A DNA stretch of 41,507 nt from a virus, in the IMG/VR virus record IMGVR_UViG_3300025889_018428, positions 1 to 41,507 of that record. One strand, written 5' to 3'. The notes below the pieces were generated by a model. The model saw only the letters and a list, made by a program, of their open reading frames with translations. It searched no databases and was not told the DNA's origin. The first letter of the stretch is position 1; every line of letters begins with the position of its first letter. Below, piece by piece: positions 24,392-30,443 of the stretch. The position numbers and the translations under genes are program-made.

Positions 24392-25061
24392 TTAAAGACT
24401 CCACTGCATTTACTACATCAGGAAAATGAACACTAAGAATATCCCAACACTTGTCTGCAACTTCAATGTGTTCTGCTTGGGTACCATGTCCTCGTCGTAA
24501 CTCACAATAGTGAATCCACGATCTAAGTGTTCCACTCATATAGAGTGTGGTTTCTGTCAGACCTTCGGGCAATAGTGCCCTTGCCTGTTCTTTTGCGATA
24601 CCGGTATTCAATGCCATCTCATAATGATCCTTTGCGACACGTGCAACCTCTGCTTGCAACTCGTTAAAAACTTCTTGAGCTTTGGCTTGCCTAATAGGAT
24701 CTTCATCTACTGAGCTTAATTGCCTATTGGTCGGATGTTGTTTTCTAGCTTGTCTTTTAACCGAAAAATTTTCAGCTTCAGCATACCGTTGAGAAAATTC
24801 TTGAAACGAAAAAGATCGGTGACGAATAATCTGTCGTGAAATATCACGAGTTGTTTTAATCTCCATCGTTACAGATACCATTTCAAAAGGAGACCAGTGC
24901 CCTTCTTTAATGAGGTATTTTAACAACTTAGAAGCTGTTTTAGTATTGTTTTGATTTGTTGGATTACTAACTCTTGCTGCATATGCAATTAATTCATTTG
25001 CTGTATGACACCCTGTTGTTGCGCTGGGCATGGTCATACCCACAAGGCTTACTTCTGCCAT
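24384..25061 (-). CDS. thyX: Flavin-dependent thymidylate synthase
   Basis: The 225-residue enzyme makes dTMP from dUMP with FAD and methylene-tetrahydrofolate. The diagnostic ThyX motif RHRSFSFQEFSQRY is intact, the substrate-binding segment ALLPEGLTETTLYMSG and LRRGHGTQAEHIEVA follow, and length matches the family. Two ATG codons occur in tandem; the second (25061) has GGAGG with a better 6-base spacing. It is the last-but-several gene of an operon of small coupled genes and complements NrdA/B and the MazG-like enzymes in dNTP supply. Confidence 0.95.
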   Translation of the reverse strand: MAEVSLVGMTMPSATTGCHTANELIAYAARVSNPTNQNNTKTASKLLKYLIKEGHWSPFEMVSVTMEIKTTRDISRQIIRHRSFSFQEFSQRYAEAENFSVKRQARKQHPTNRQLSSVDEDPIRQAKAQEVFNELQAEVARVAKDHYEMALNTGIAKEQARALLPEGLTETTLYMSGTLRSWIHYCELRRGHGTQAEHIEVADKCWDILSVHFPDVVNAVESLNG

Positions 25062-25086
25062 CATCTGCCTCCTACAATAAATTCCA

Positions 25087-25218
25087 TTATCTATTATTCT
25101 CTCTTACTTTTCTAATTAATAAAATAAACAGCTTTCTTAATCTTTCATCTGAAAGTGTGAATACACTTACTTGTCTTTGAATAACTTGATTTAGTAGCAT
25201 TTCTTCTTCATTCATCAT
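25087..25218 (-). CDS. 43-residue protein upstream of thyX
   Basis: ATG at 25218 (or 25215) with GGAG four bases upstream overlaps the stop of the previous membrane peptide (ATGA), and the TAA lies 23 bases from thyX. The product is acidic at the start (MMNEEEMLLNQVIQRQ) and basic and helical at the end (ERLRKLFILLIRKVRENN). Unknown function; the charge pattern suggests a protein- or nucleic-acid-binding helix. Confidence 0.5.
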   Translation of the reverse strand: MMNEEEMLLNQVIQRQVSVFTLSDERLRKLFILLIRKVRENNR

Positions 25219-25316
25219 ATTACTCCGTCAAGAATTACTTTTAGTGCTTTTATTACTAAAAAGACAATTATCCACCATACTATGATTACTTTAAAATACC
25301 AGAATAAAGTTTTCAT
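25215..25316 (-). CDS. 33-residue membrane peptide
   Basis: ATG at 25316 overlaps the stop of the upstream gene (ATGA) and the TGA overlaps the next ATG (ATGATG). The peptide starts MKTLFWYFKVIIVWWIIVFL, one transmembrane helix followed by a short basic/hydrophobic tail. Its -35-like TTGACG near 25228 has no fitting -10, so it is probably read from the promoter at 25901. Function unknown. Confidence 0.5.
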   Translation of the reverse strand: MKTLFWYFKVIIVWWIIVFLVIKALKVILDGVI

Positions 25317-25894
25317 CTACTTATTCTTTTTTCGTAATCTGCAATTTCATCGTCCCACCACCACGGTTTGCCACGGACTTTCCATGTGGCACCCTTACCA
25401 ATAGCGGCTTTGTCTTTCATGTAAAACATTCGATAAGACTCTACTGCGTCGTCGCTCTTGAGTTCTTCTGGCATGGCTTGGGCAAATGGGGTAAGTCCCG
25501 TTGCTGGTAAATGTACCATGTCTGGCAAGCAACGGATAACTTCTTCGAAGGATTTGTGATTGGCACCACCTCTGTAGATGTGCTCTTGGTTGAGAGCGTG
25601 GGCATAGCAGAAGAGCCACTCGTAGTTTTCGAGAGACTCTCTGGCCCAGATAGTACAAGGATGGTTGTACATAGTAGGAAGATAAGGAAAATCCCTAACT
25701 GGATTCTTCTTAGCTTCCGCAAGTACAGCCCATTCCTCACTTGTAAGTTTTCTTGGTACATATCCTAAGTATTTATCCACCCAATGATTTGTGCAAAGCA
25801 TTTGCGCAGCTTCGAGCTGCATTTTACCCGAGTGTGGGTCTATGTGGTACTGTGCACATAAGTCAATATTATGGTCGAGAACAAATATATTCAT
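25313..25894 (-). CDS. Conserved phage protein with Cys/His-rich N-terminus, unknown
   Basis: A 193-residue protein that starts MNIFVLDHNIDLCAQYHID and continues with HSGKMQLEAAQMLCTNHW; this C..H.D.H..KM.LE..QML pattern recurs, as I recall, in many phage proteins of unknown function and may bind metal or nucleic acid. The C-terminus has a Trp-rich WWWDDEI segment. The ATG lies exactly seven bases from the -10 box, so the mRNA may be leaderless. It is the first gene of the thyX operon. Confidence 0.6.
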   Translation of the reverse strand: MNIFVLDHNIDLCAQYHIDPHSGKMQLEAAQMLCTNHWVDKYLGYVPRKLTSEEWAVLAEAKKNPVRDFPYLPTMYNHPCTIWARESLENYEWLFCYAHALNQEHIYRGGANHKSFEEVIRCLPDMVHLPATGLTPFAQAMPEELKSDDAVESYRMFYMKDKAAIGKGATWKVRGKPWWWDDEIADYEKRISR

Positions 25895-25900
25895 GACGCT

Positions 25901-25929
25901 ATTATACTAAATTTAGCAATATTTGTCAA
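25901..25929 (-). promoter_or_regulatory. Sigma70-type promoter for the thyX operon, possibly leaderless
   Basis: Minus-strand TTGACA (25924-25929) and TATAAT (25901-25906), spacer 17 bp. The predicted +1 (25894) coincides with the A of the ATG of the first gene. Confidence 0.88.
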
Positions 25930-25936
25930 GAAATAT

Positions 25937-26185
25937 TTATGAATAATCGGGGCGATCCATCTTTGCTAGACGTTTTTGCACGGCATCTTCAATTTTGCCC
26001 TGGTCAATATTATATGCTTTTGCCAGCACAGCAATCATCGCCTTGACATCGCCCATTTCGTCGATTAGATTATTCAGATACTTGGGATCTTCAACCCCAT
26101 GTCTCATGACTTTGGAGCAAGCGCGAATAAGCTCTCCGCACTCCTCCATTGTGATTACGAGCTTATTAATTTTAGTTAGATCCAT
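25937..26185 (-). CDS. MazG-like nucleotide pyrophosphohydrolase
   Basis: An 82-residue all-alpha NTP pyrophosphohydrolase. The magnesium-binding pattern is complete: Glu14, Glu15 and Glu18 in MEECGEL, then Glu43 and Asp46 in DEMGDVKAMI. It is half the length of cellular MazG and equals the single-domain phage forms, which hydrolyse dNTPs or alarmones; its substrate cannot be told from sequence. The ATG overlaps the peroxiredoxin stop (TAATG), and the next promoter follows its stop. Confidence 0.82.
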   Translation of the reverse strand: MDLTKINKLVITMEECGELIRACSKVMRHGVEDPKYLNNLIDEMGDVKAMIAVLAKAYNIDQGKIEDAVQKRLAKMDRPDYS

Positions 26186-26763
26186 TAGAGAGTATCCAAT
26201 ATAAAAGCAGGAATTGTGTATTCATATGGATCTTCCTTACAATTACTTTCTTTACCTTTTTCTACAAAGAAAGATTCAATCAGACCATTGTTGACAACCA
26301 TTGCATAACGCCAAGAACGGATTCCGAAGCCCAGATTTTCTTTTTGTACATCCATATTCATACCTTGTGTAAACTCTGCATTCCCATCGCAGATCATTTT
26401 TACATCTTGAATATTCTGATCAATTGCCCACTTGTTCATGACAAAAGCATCATTCACAGAAATACAATAGATTTCATCAATTCCTCGATTTTTGAAAGTG
26501 GGATATAGCTCTTCAAACCCAGGAAGCTGATAGGTTGAGCAGGTTGGCGTAAAAGCGCCTGGCAGGGAGAATACAACTACTCTTTTACCTGCAAAGTAGT
26601 CATAAGTAGTTTTCTGCTCCCATCTATAGGGATTTGGACCATCAATAGTTTCATCTCGTACTCTCGTATGAAATATTACTGAGGGCACTATAATAGGAAC
26701 AGCTCTCCAATAGCTATTCTCTGCGTACTGTTCATGCTCACTTGGGTGACAATAAATTTTCAT
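26185..26763 (-). CDS. Peroxiredoxin (AhpC/Prx5-type)
   Basis: A 192-residue thiol peroxidase. The catalytic motif PGAFTPTCSTYQLPGFE with peroxidatic Cys75 is preceded by the GKRVVVFSL strand and followed by IYCISVNDAFVMNKW, as in Prx5-like redoxins. It reduces peroxides with electrons from thioredoxin or glutaredoxin. It begins with ATGA overlapping the stop of a 43-codon gene and is coupled to the MazG-like gene. A phage copy could protect the Fe- and radical-dependent enzymes of this phage (NrdB, 2OG oxygenases) during infection. Confidence 0.85.
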   Translation of the reverse strand: MKIYCHPSEHEQYAENSYWRAVPIIVPSVIFHTRVRDETIDGPNPYRWEQKTTYDYFAGKRVVVFSLPGAFTPTCSTYQLPGFEELYPTFKNRGIDEIYCISVNDAFVMNKWAIDQNIQDVKMICDGNAEFTQGMNMDVQKENLGFGIRSWRYAMVVNNGLIESFFVEKGKESNCKEDPYEYTIPAFILDTL

Positions 26764-26891
26764 AACTTTTTATTCCTATACCAATTAATATAATCCGGCC
26801 AAGCAAAAAAATCTTGCCGAAACCAACACCAGAACTGCCCATCATAGGGGCTTTCTAGCTTTACATTTAGATCTAACTCTGTTTGTGTCAT
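26760..26891 (-). CDS. 43-residue protein upstream of peroxiredoxin
   Basis: The ATG at 26891 overlaps the stop of the upstream 59-residue gene (ATGA) and the TGA overlaps the peroxiredoxin ATG. The product is aromatic-rich with DGQFWCWFRQDFFAWPDYINW. Coupling on both ends and this distinct composition support the gene; function unknown. Confidence 0.5.
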   Translation of the reverse strand: MTQTELDLNVKLESPYDGQFWCWFRQDFFAWPDYINWYRNKKL

Positions 26892-27067
26892 ACGTCGTAA
26901 ACTACCTCTTCTGTTTCTGTCTCTATAATATATACAGGTAAATAGCCTTGATCGGCTTTTTTGTCTGCAAAACGCTTAGCTTGTTCTAAATCCCCCATAA
27001 AATATTCAAATTTCATAGGATTATTAGAGATTTCGTGATATACTATGGCGTATTTTTTAGTGGGCAT
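26888..27067 (-). CDS. 59-residue protein, unknown
   Basis: ATG at 27067, 25 bases inside the previous gene, opens a 59-codon frame that ends with the ATGA overlap to the next. The sequence has a helix with EQAKRFADKKADQGYLP and a beta end (VYIIETETEEVVYDV), like a small alpha/beta protein. No family recognised. Confidence 0.5.
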   Translation of the reverse strand: MPTKKYAIVYHEISNNPMKFEYFMGDLEQAKRFADKKADQGYLPVYIIETETEEVVYDV

Positions 27068-27261
27068 CCGTCTATACTCAATATGGTTTCTTTTATTATA
27101 TCCTCATAGCACCCTTTACTTTTCAGCACTACTATTCTGTCAGACTTGGAGTTATTCAATGTAGTAGGAACTTCTCCCTCTACTGTTAAAACTTCTCCTG
27201 TTTTCCAATGTTTAAATGTAATTTTATGTCTTTTTCCAGGCTGTATACTCCAATTACTCAT
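27043..27261 (-). CDS. Small protein downstream of the spanins, unknown
   Basis: The frame is open to 27297, but the ATG at 27261 overlaps the o-spanin stop by 8 bp and is the likely start, giving 72 residues. The N-terminus MSNWSIQPGKRHKITFKHW is basic and the rest is beta-rich with two Cys. Function unknown. Confidence 0.5.
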   Translation of the reverse strand: MSNWSIQPGKRHKITFKHWKTGEVLTVEGEVPTTLNNSKSDRIVVLKSKGCYEDIIKETILSIDGCPLKNTP

Positions 27262-27676
27262 TATTCTCAAGCCAGTCTTCAGCTGTAGTACCTTCACTCT
27301 CTGTAGTAGCTTCGCGATAGTACAAGATTAATTCCTTCTGTTGGCGCACGTACCGGCGCACTTCTTGAAAGTTTTCAGCCATCTTCTCATACCCGTCTGG
27401 AGTTAGTGCAAACACTACAAACTGACCATCAAGCATCTTCTCGATAATCTTCACTTGCTCGTCAAGATTCTCTTCCGTAATGACAAAAAAATTGATGTCT
27501 AAGAGATCAATTTCCTGCGGCAGAGGAGGTTGGTAGATCCGAAGGGGTACTTTCTCCGTTACTGTTATTATTTTCGGTTCCGGAGGTATCGGAGCTTCCG
27601 GAAACTTCGGGAGCCACTGGCAACCCTGAAGTAGCAGGCTCGTCGTCATCAGCATCCATAAGTTCTTTTGTGTCAT
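27254..27676 (-). CDS. Outer-membrane spanin-like lipoprotein (Rz1-like)
   Basis: A 140-residue protein with a lipoprotein signal (MTTSLLLQGC lipobox, Cys19 lipidated) and a proline-rich stretch after it (PEAPIPPEPK, PPLPQE), both typical of Rz1-type o-spanins. It starts inside the i-spanin gene in another frame (170-bp overlap), the classic Rz/Rz1 arrangement, and would join the i-spanin across the periplasm to fuse the membranes at lysis. It is longer than usual: about 90 extra residues form a helical domain with IIEKMLDGQFVVFALTPDGYEKM, absent from textbook Rz1 proteins. Confidence 0.78.
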   Translation of the reverse strand: MTQKNLWMLMTTSLLLQGCQWLPKFPEAPIPPEPKIITVTEKVPLRIYQPPLPQEIDLLDINFFVITEENLDEQVKIIEKMLDGQFVVFALTPDGYEKMAENFQEVRRYVRQQKELILYYREATTESEGTTAEDWLENNE

Positions 27677-28052
27677 TTTCTAGTGCCCTAAATACTTTTG
27701 CAGTTCCGCCGTTAATTCTTTTTTCAATTAGACCAGGCTTTGCTCGTGCAAGACGAGTAAGATTATGGTCTTTGAATACTTTAAGGTAGTTCTGCTTTTC
27801 TTTGTTCAGCTCATTATTTCTTGCTGTGAGGTTGGACATTGCTGCTTCTGCTTTTTTTGCATTCTCTTCTGCATCTTTGAGTGCTTTTTGAGAAGTCTTG
27901 ACTGCAATTTCCATCTGAACTTGGTTTTCTTTGAGGGTTCTGTTGTTTGCTTCAAGTTGAACTACTGTACTTTCTAATTTTGAAACGGTAGTTGTGTGAT
28001 AAGCATAACCACCGCCCGCTGCCATTAAAAAGGCTAAAATCAGCCAAGGCAT
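27507..28052 (-). CDS. Inner-membrane spanin-like protein (Rz-like)
   Basis: A 181-residue type II membrane protein: a hydrophobic N-terminus (WLILAFLMAAGGGYAY), a long coiled coil from about 25 to 95 (KLESTVVQLEANNRTLKENQ and following), and a Ser/Thr/Pro/Gly-rich end. That is the layout of Rz i-spanins. It follows the lysozyme gene with a one-base overlap (TAATG) and contains the start of the o-spanin gene. The two act in the last step of lysis of a Gram-negative host. The C-terminal low-complexity tail probably reflects the overlapping o-spanin frame. Confidence 0.82.
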   Translation of the reverse strand: MPWLILAFLMAAGGGYAYHTTTVSKLESTVVQLEANNRTLKENQVQMEIAVKTSQKALKDAEENAKKAEAAMSNLTARNNELNKEKQNYLKVFKDHNLTRLARAKPGLIEKRINGGTAKVFRALENDTKELMDADDDEPATSGLPVAPEVSGSSDTSGTENNNSNGESTPSDLPTSSAAGN

Positions 28053-28498
28053 TATACAGCCTCTAATCTACTCATAAGCCTTTCTGCACGATTTGTTACT
28101 TGCTTATGCCAACGAGAATCTCGCCCCTCTACTGCAGCAGTTGCCCAATCACCGGCTTCAAGTGCAGCGTTAAATTTTTTAAATTGAGATAAGCGAGGTC
28201 TGCCCATATTAAACATCATATTGACCACAACTTGTTGAACTTCCTCGGGGAATCCTTCAAACGTTTCCTCGCCGTAAAGTACATGACACTCTGAGATAGA
28301 AGTGTCAAGATCTTTCTCAAAACATTCCCATACACGCTCTTCTGATACAGGCGTACCGAATTCAGCGCCCCATTCTTTGTCTTCTTGTACTATAAGATGA
28401 CCAACACCAAACGTGTGAAGCCCAAGATGGTCTGCGTAAACTTCGTACACTACTCCCTCATCTACTTTAAGGGTCTCGAATACTTCTTTTCTATTCAT
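28052..28498 (-). CDS. T4-type lysozyme (endolysin, GH24)
   Basis: A 148-residue muramidase that cleaves the peptidoglycan glycan strand. The catalytic triad is Glu14, Asp23 and Thr29 in DEGVVYEVYADHLGLHTFGVGH, with the same spacing as Glu11, Asp20 and Thr26 of T4 lysozyme; the C-terminal lobe has the NMMFNMGRPRLSQF and DSRWHKQVTNRAERL helices. No signal peptide is seen, so it needs a holin to reach the wall. AAGGA lies seven bases before the ATG, and an 11-bp hairpin lies just upstream. Confidence 0.93.
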   Translation of the reverse strand: MNRKEVFETLKVDEGVVYEVYADHLGLHTFGVGHLIVQEDKEWGAEFGTPVSEERVWECFEKDLDTSISECHVLYGEETFEGFPEEVQQVVVNMMFNMGRPRLSQFKKFNAALEAGDWATAAVEGRDSRWHKQVTNRAERLMSRLEAV

Positions 28499-28514
28499 TT
28501 GAAATTCCTTTATA

Positions 28515-28540
28515 TATATAGGGGCCTAAGCCCCTATATA
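28515..28540. repeat. 11-bp inverted repeat before the lysozyme gene
   Basis: TATATAGGGGC (28515-28525) and GCCCCTATATA (28530-28540) form a perfect 11-bp stem with a 4-base loop. Neither side has a run of T longer than four, so it is a weak terminator at best. It stands about ten bases before the lysozyme ribosome binding site and could delay or modulate lysis gene expression. Confidence 0.65.
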
Positions 28541-28544
28541 GCTT

Positions 28545-28655
28545 TTACATGATAGGCAATAAAAATATAGCTGTAACTATTGCTGACCCAATTAACATTA
28601 CAAAATCAAAATTATTTCCTAAAAAGTTTGTCGTTTTCCTAATAGCTCTACTCAA
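28545..28655 (-). CDS. Possible 36-residue membrane protein (holin candidate)
   Basis: A frame starting with TTG at 28655, overlapping the hsp20 stop by 8 bp, encodes a basic N-terminus (RAIRKTTNF) and one hydrophobic segment (FVMLIGSAIVTAIFLLPIM). No good ribosome binding site is visible. Its place between hsp20 and lysozyme makes a small holin or pinholin possible, but with only one transmembrane helix and no other evidence this is tentative. Confidence 0.35.
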   Translation of the reverse strand: MSRAIRKTTNFLGNNFDFVMLIGSAIVTAIFLLPIM

Positions 28656-29061
28656 TGGTGATAGACTTAGGCTTATCTTCTTCGGGTACGTGTTCCGCAA
28701 TCCAAATTTTGAGCAAGCCATCGGTCAGAGTAGCATTCTCAACTTTAAGATTTTCGCCTACATGGAAGGTTTTAGAAAAACCTTTACCACTAATTCCTTT
28801 GTGAAGATACTTAGAAACGTCAGTGCCGTTTAAAGCCTCTCCTTTTACGATCAAACTTTGTTTTTCTACAGTGACGGACACTGTATTCTTTGACCTGCCG
28901 GGTACAGCTACTTCTACTCTATACCCTCCGTCTTCTTTAACAATATTGTACCTCGGATACTGCTGGGAAAGTTCTCCAGGCCCCCACAAAAGTCTATCTG
29001 TGTCTAGCCTATCAAATCCCAACATTACTTTGGAAAGATCATTAAATGCAATTTTAGTCAT
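28648..29061 (-). CDS. Small heat-shock protein (Hsp20/alpha-crystallin)
   Basis: A 137-residue ATP-independent chaperone with the alpha-crystallin domain: YRVEVAVPGRSKNTVSVTVEKQ, the loop KGISGKGFSKTFHV, the conserved ATLTDGLLKIWI and a C-terminal KSITIE anchor. Such genes occur in many marine phages, where they may stabilise structural proteins during assembly. AGGAGA lies six bases before the ATG. The C-terminal I-x-I motif (ITI) used for oligomerisation is present. Confidence 0.9.
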   Translation of the reverse strand: MTKIAFNDLSKVMLGFDRLDTDRLLWGPGELSQQYPRYNIVKEDGGYRVEVAVPGRSKNTVSVTVEKQSLIVKGEALNGTDVSKYLHKGISGKGFSKTFHVGENLKVENATLTDGLLKIWIAEHVPEEDKPKSITIE

Positions 29062-29164
29062 GTGTTTTCTCCTGCGCCCTCTCGGTACGCTCTATGCACT
29101 TCTTTCGATAGTGCTGTATGTAGGTTCTGTGTCTTAGTTCACTCTTATGTTGACTCCAGAGCAC
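29054..29164 (-). CDS. 36-residue basic protein upstream of hsp20
   Basis: A GTG at 29164 with AGGA four bases upstream opens a frame overlapping the hsp20 start by 8 bp. The product is strongly basic (SQHKSELRHRTYIQHYRKK), His- and Arg-rich, like small nucleic-acid-binding phage proteins. The overlap style matches its neighbours. Function unknown. Confidence 0.4.
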   Translation of the reverse strand: MLWSQHKSELRHRTYIQHYRKKCIERTERAQEKTHD

Positions 29165-29170
29165 TCGGTC

Positions 29171-29731
29171 CTACGGTCTAACCCAACTGGGTCTTTGTTT
29201 AATTGTCATCCACGTCGGATAACGGCTCCAGGCATTAGTCTCTACTATGCCCGTTAAATATATTTCGTCAATTTGATGCTTAGCACAAAAAGTATTTACT
29301 GCCTCATAAACTAAAGGCCATTTTCTTTTATCGTAATCATCTCCTGCAAACATGCCCCCTACTTTGAGTTTAGGCCACCAGTCATAAAGAGTCTGTCCGT
29401 TTTCCTCTCCAGTATGAGCATACCCATCTACATATATAAAATCAAAACAATTATCAGGAAATAGATCTAGTGCTTCATCGAAACGCATCTTTAGTAAAGA
29501 ATATCCAGATAAAACACCAACAGCTGTTAGTGCTTTTTTGTATTGTTGTAGATTATGCCCTCTATCAGCATACATATCAACCCCAATATATCTTAAAAAC
29601 TTACCACTACGAATCGCCCTGCTAGAATACAGTCCTTCTGCAACGCCTAGCTCTATACCTATATTAGAGTTTCCAGGTAGTTTTTGTAATATATCGTGTC
29701 GGTGAAAATTCTTTAATAAAGTTACTTTCAT
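29171..29731 (-). CDS. Class I SAM methyltransferase-like protein
   Basis: A 186-residue Rossmann protein: motif I in IGIELGVAEGLYSSRAI, acidic loop in YIGVDMYADR, the core FDFIYVDGYAHTGEENGQ and GGMFAGDDYD. The DxxH/DGxH style is that of the Methyltransf_24-like family acting on small or glycan substrates. It differs from the methyltransferase at 5745-6413. The ATG follows the tmRNA gene by about ten bases and has no visible ribosome binding site, so translation may depend on processing of the tmRNA transcript. Confidence 0.7.
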   Translation of the reverse strand: MKVTLLKNFHRHDILQKLPGNSNIGIELGVAEGLYSSRAIRSGKFLRYIGVDMYADRGHNLQQYKKALTAVGVLSGYSLLKMRFDEALDLFPDNCFDFIYVDGYAHTGEENGQTLYDWWPKLKVGGMFAGDDYDKRKWPLVYEAVNTFCAKHQIDEIYLTGIVETNAWSRYPTWMTIKQRPSWVRP

Positions 29732-29740
29732 AAAATAAAT

Positions 29741-30026
29741 ATGGGCCGGAACTTGGCTAACAAGGCGTCCGGCAAACCCCGTCTAGCTTTAAGCAGCTAG
29801 AGAGTAAATGTCATCATTGGCATTTATATTTATTAAGTTTTTACGTCTACTCTGACGAATCCTAAAAAATACTTTCAATAGCCCGTCGAAACCTGTCAGC
29901 CCCCTCATAAACACACCCTGCGTAGTCTTCTACGGTAATCCGTTGGGAACCTTACTGCGCCTTACGGATGTGCTTATGGTGGAGCTGGGCGTATTGAAAC
30001 GCCGTCCGATCCATCTAGTTATATTT
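29741..30026 (-). ncRNA. ssrA: Circularly permuted (two-piece) tmRNA
   Basis: tmRNA rescues stalled ribosomes and tags the unfinished protein for proteolysis. In permuted order along the minus strand, the acceptor piece comes first: CGGACG, a T-arm GGCGT/ACGCC around TTCAAT, and CCAGCTCCACCA ending at 29977. A 73-base spacer to be removed follows (two hairpins, one CGTAG/CTACG at 29921-29934). The coding piece then begins at 29903 with GGGGCTGACAGGTTTCGACG. GGGGCTG pairs with CAGCTCC and includes the G3-U70 pair for alanyl-tRNA synthetase. The tag frame, 29821 to 29789, reads ANDDIYSLAA then TAA, and this stop lies in the loop of a 7-bp stem TCTAGCT/AGCTAGA. A UATTTTT/AAAAATA pairing joins the pieces. 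A GCCGGA/TCCGGC hairpin (29745-29773) closes the 3' side. Ends are approximate. Confidence 0.93.
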
Positions 30027-30443
30027 TTATAACGGGATTTGTAGTTCTTCAAAAACTTTCTTTTTTATAAGTCTAGGAGAGTGTACTTCTGCGTGACAAT
30101 TTTGACAAAGTATGGCACATTTTTCAAGTTCATCCTTAAGTGTCTTTACAGTAGCGTGCCTTCTCTTTGAAATTTCAAAAGACTTTGTAGAAGGCTCTAT
30201 GTGATGAAATGCTATTGCTCCCAAGTTCTCATCATATCCACAAAGTTCACATTCCCAATGTCTATTTAATTCTGTTATCGCCTGAGTAAGTCTAGTATAA
30301 TATTGGTGGAACTCCTGTTTACTAGAGCAGGTCTTACAGAAAGGTTTATGTTTTTGTTTTCCATTAGGCTGAGTCCCGTTCTTCTGAAACTCAGATATTG
30401 GTTGCTCTATATTACAAACATTACAAGTTTTGCTTTCACTCAT
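30027..30443 (-). CDS. HNH endonuclease with N-terminal zinc finger
   Basis: A 138-residue nuclease with two parts: an N-terminal Cys4 module (CNVCNIEQPI and CKTCSSKQ) and a C-terminal HNH domain (CELCGYDENLGAIAFHHIEPS, then CAILCQNCHAEVH). The catalytic HH pair, the central Glu/Lys region and the CxxC zinc knuckles are intact. The start at 30443 is supported by the ATGA overlap with the Bfd-like gene; the frame is open to 30509. The stop lies at the edge of the tmRNA acceptor piece. It may be a homing-type endonuclease linked to the tmRNA locus or a nuclease acting on host DNA. Confidence 0.82.
   Translation of the reverse strand: MSESKTCNVCNIEQPISEFQKNGTQPNGKQKHKPFCKTCSSKQEFHQYYTRLTQAITELNRHWECELCGYDENLGAIAFHHIEPSTKSFEISKRRHATVKTLKDELEKCAILCQNCHAEVHSPRLIKKKVFEELQIPL

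Noticed and set aside
25213-25236. Another sigma70 promoter at the TTGACG near 25228
   Set aside because: No -10 hexamer lies 16-18 bp downstream, and the sequence is coding for the 33-residue peptide; perhaps a decayed copy.
29732-30026. tRNA gene or group I intron in the gap
   Set aside because: A complete tmRNA in permuted order explains the conserved pieces; no normal cloverleaf or intron core was found.
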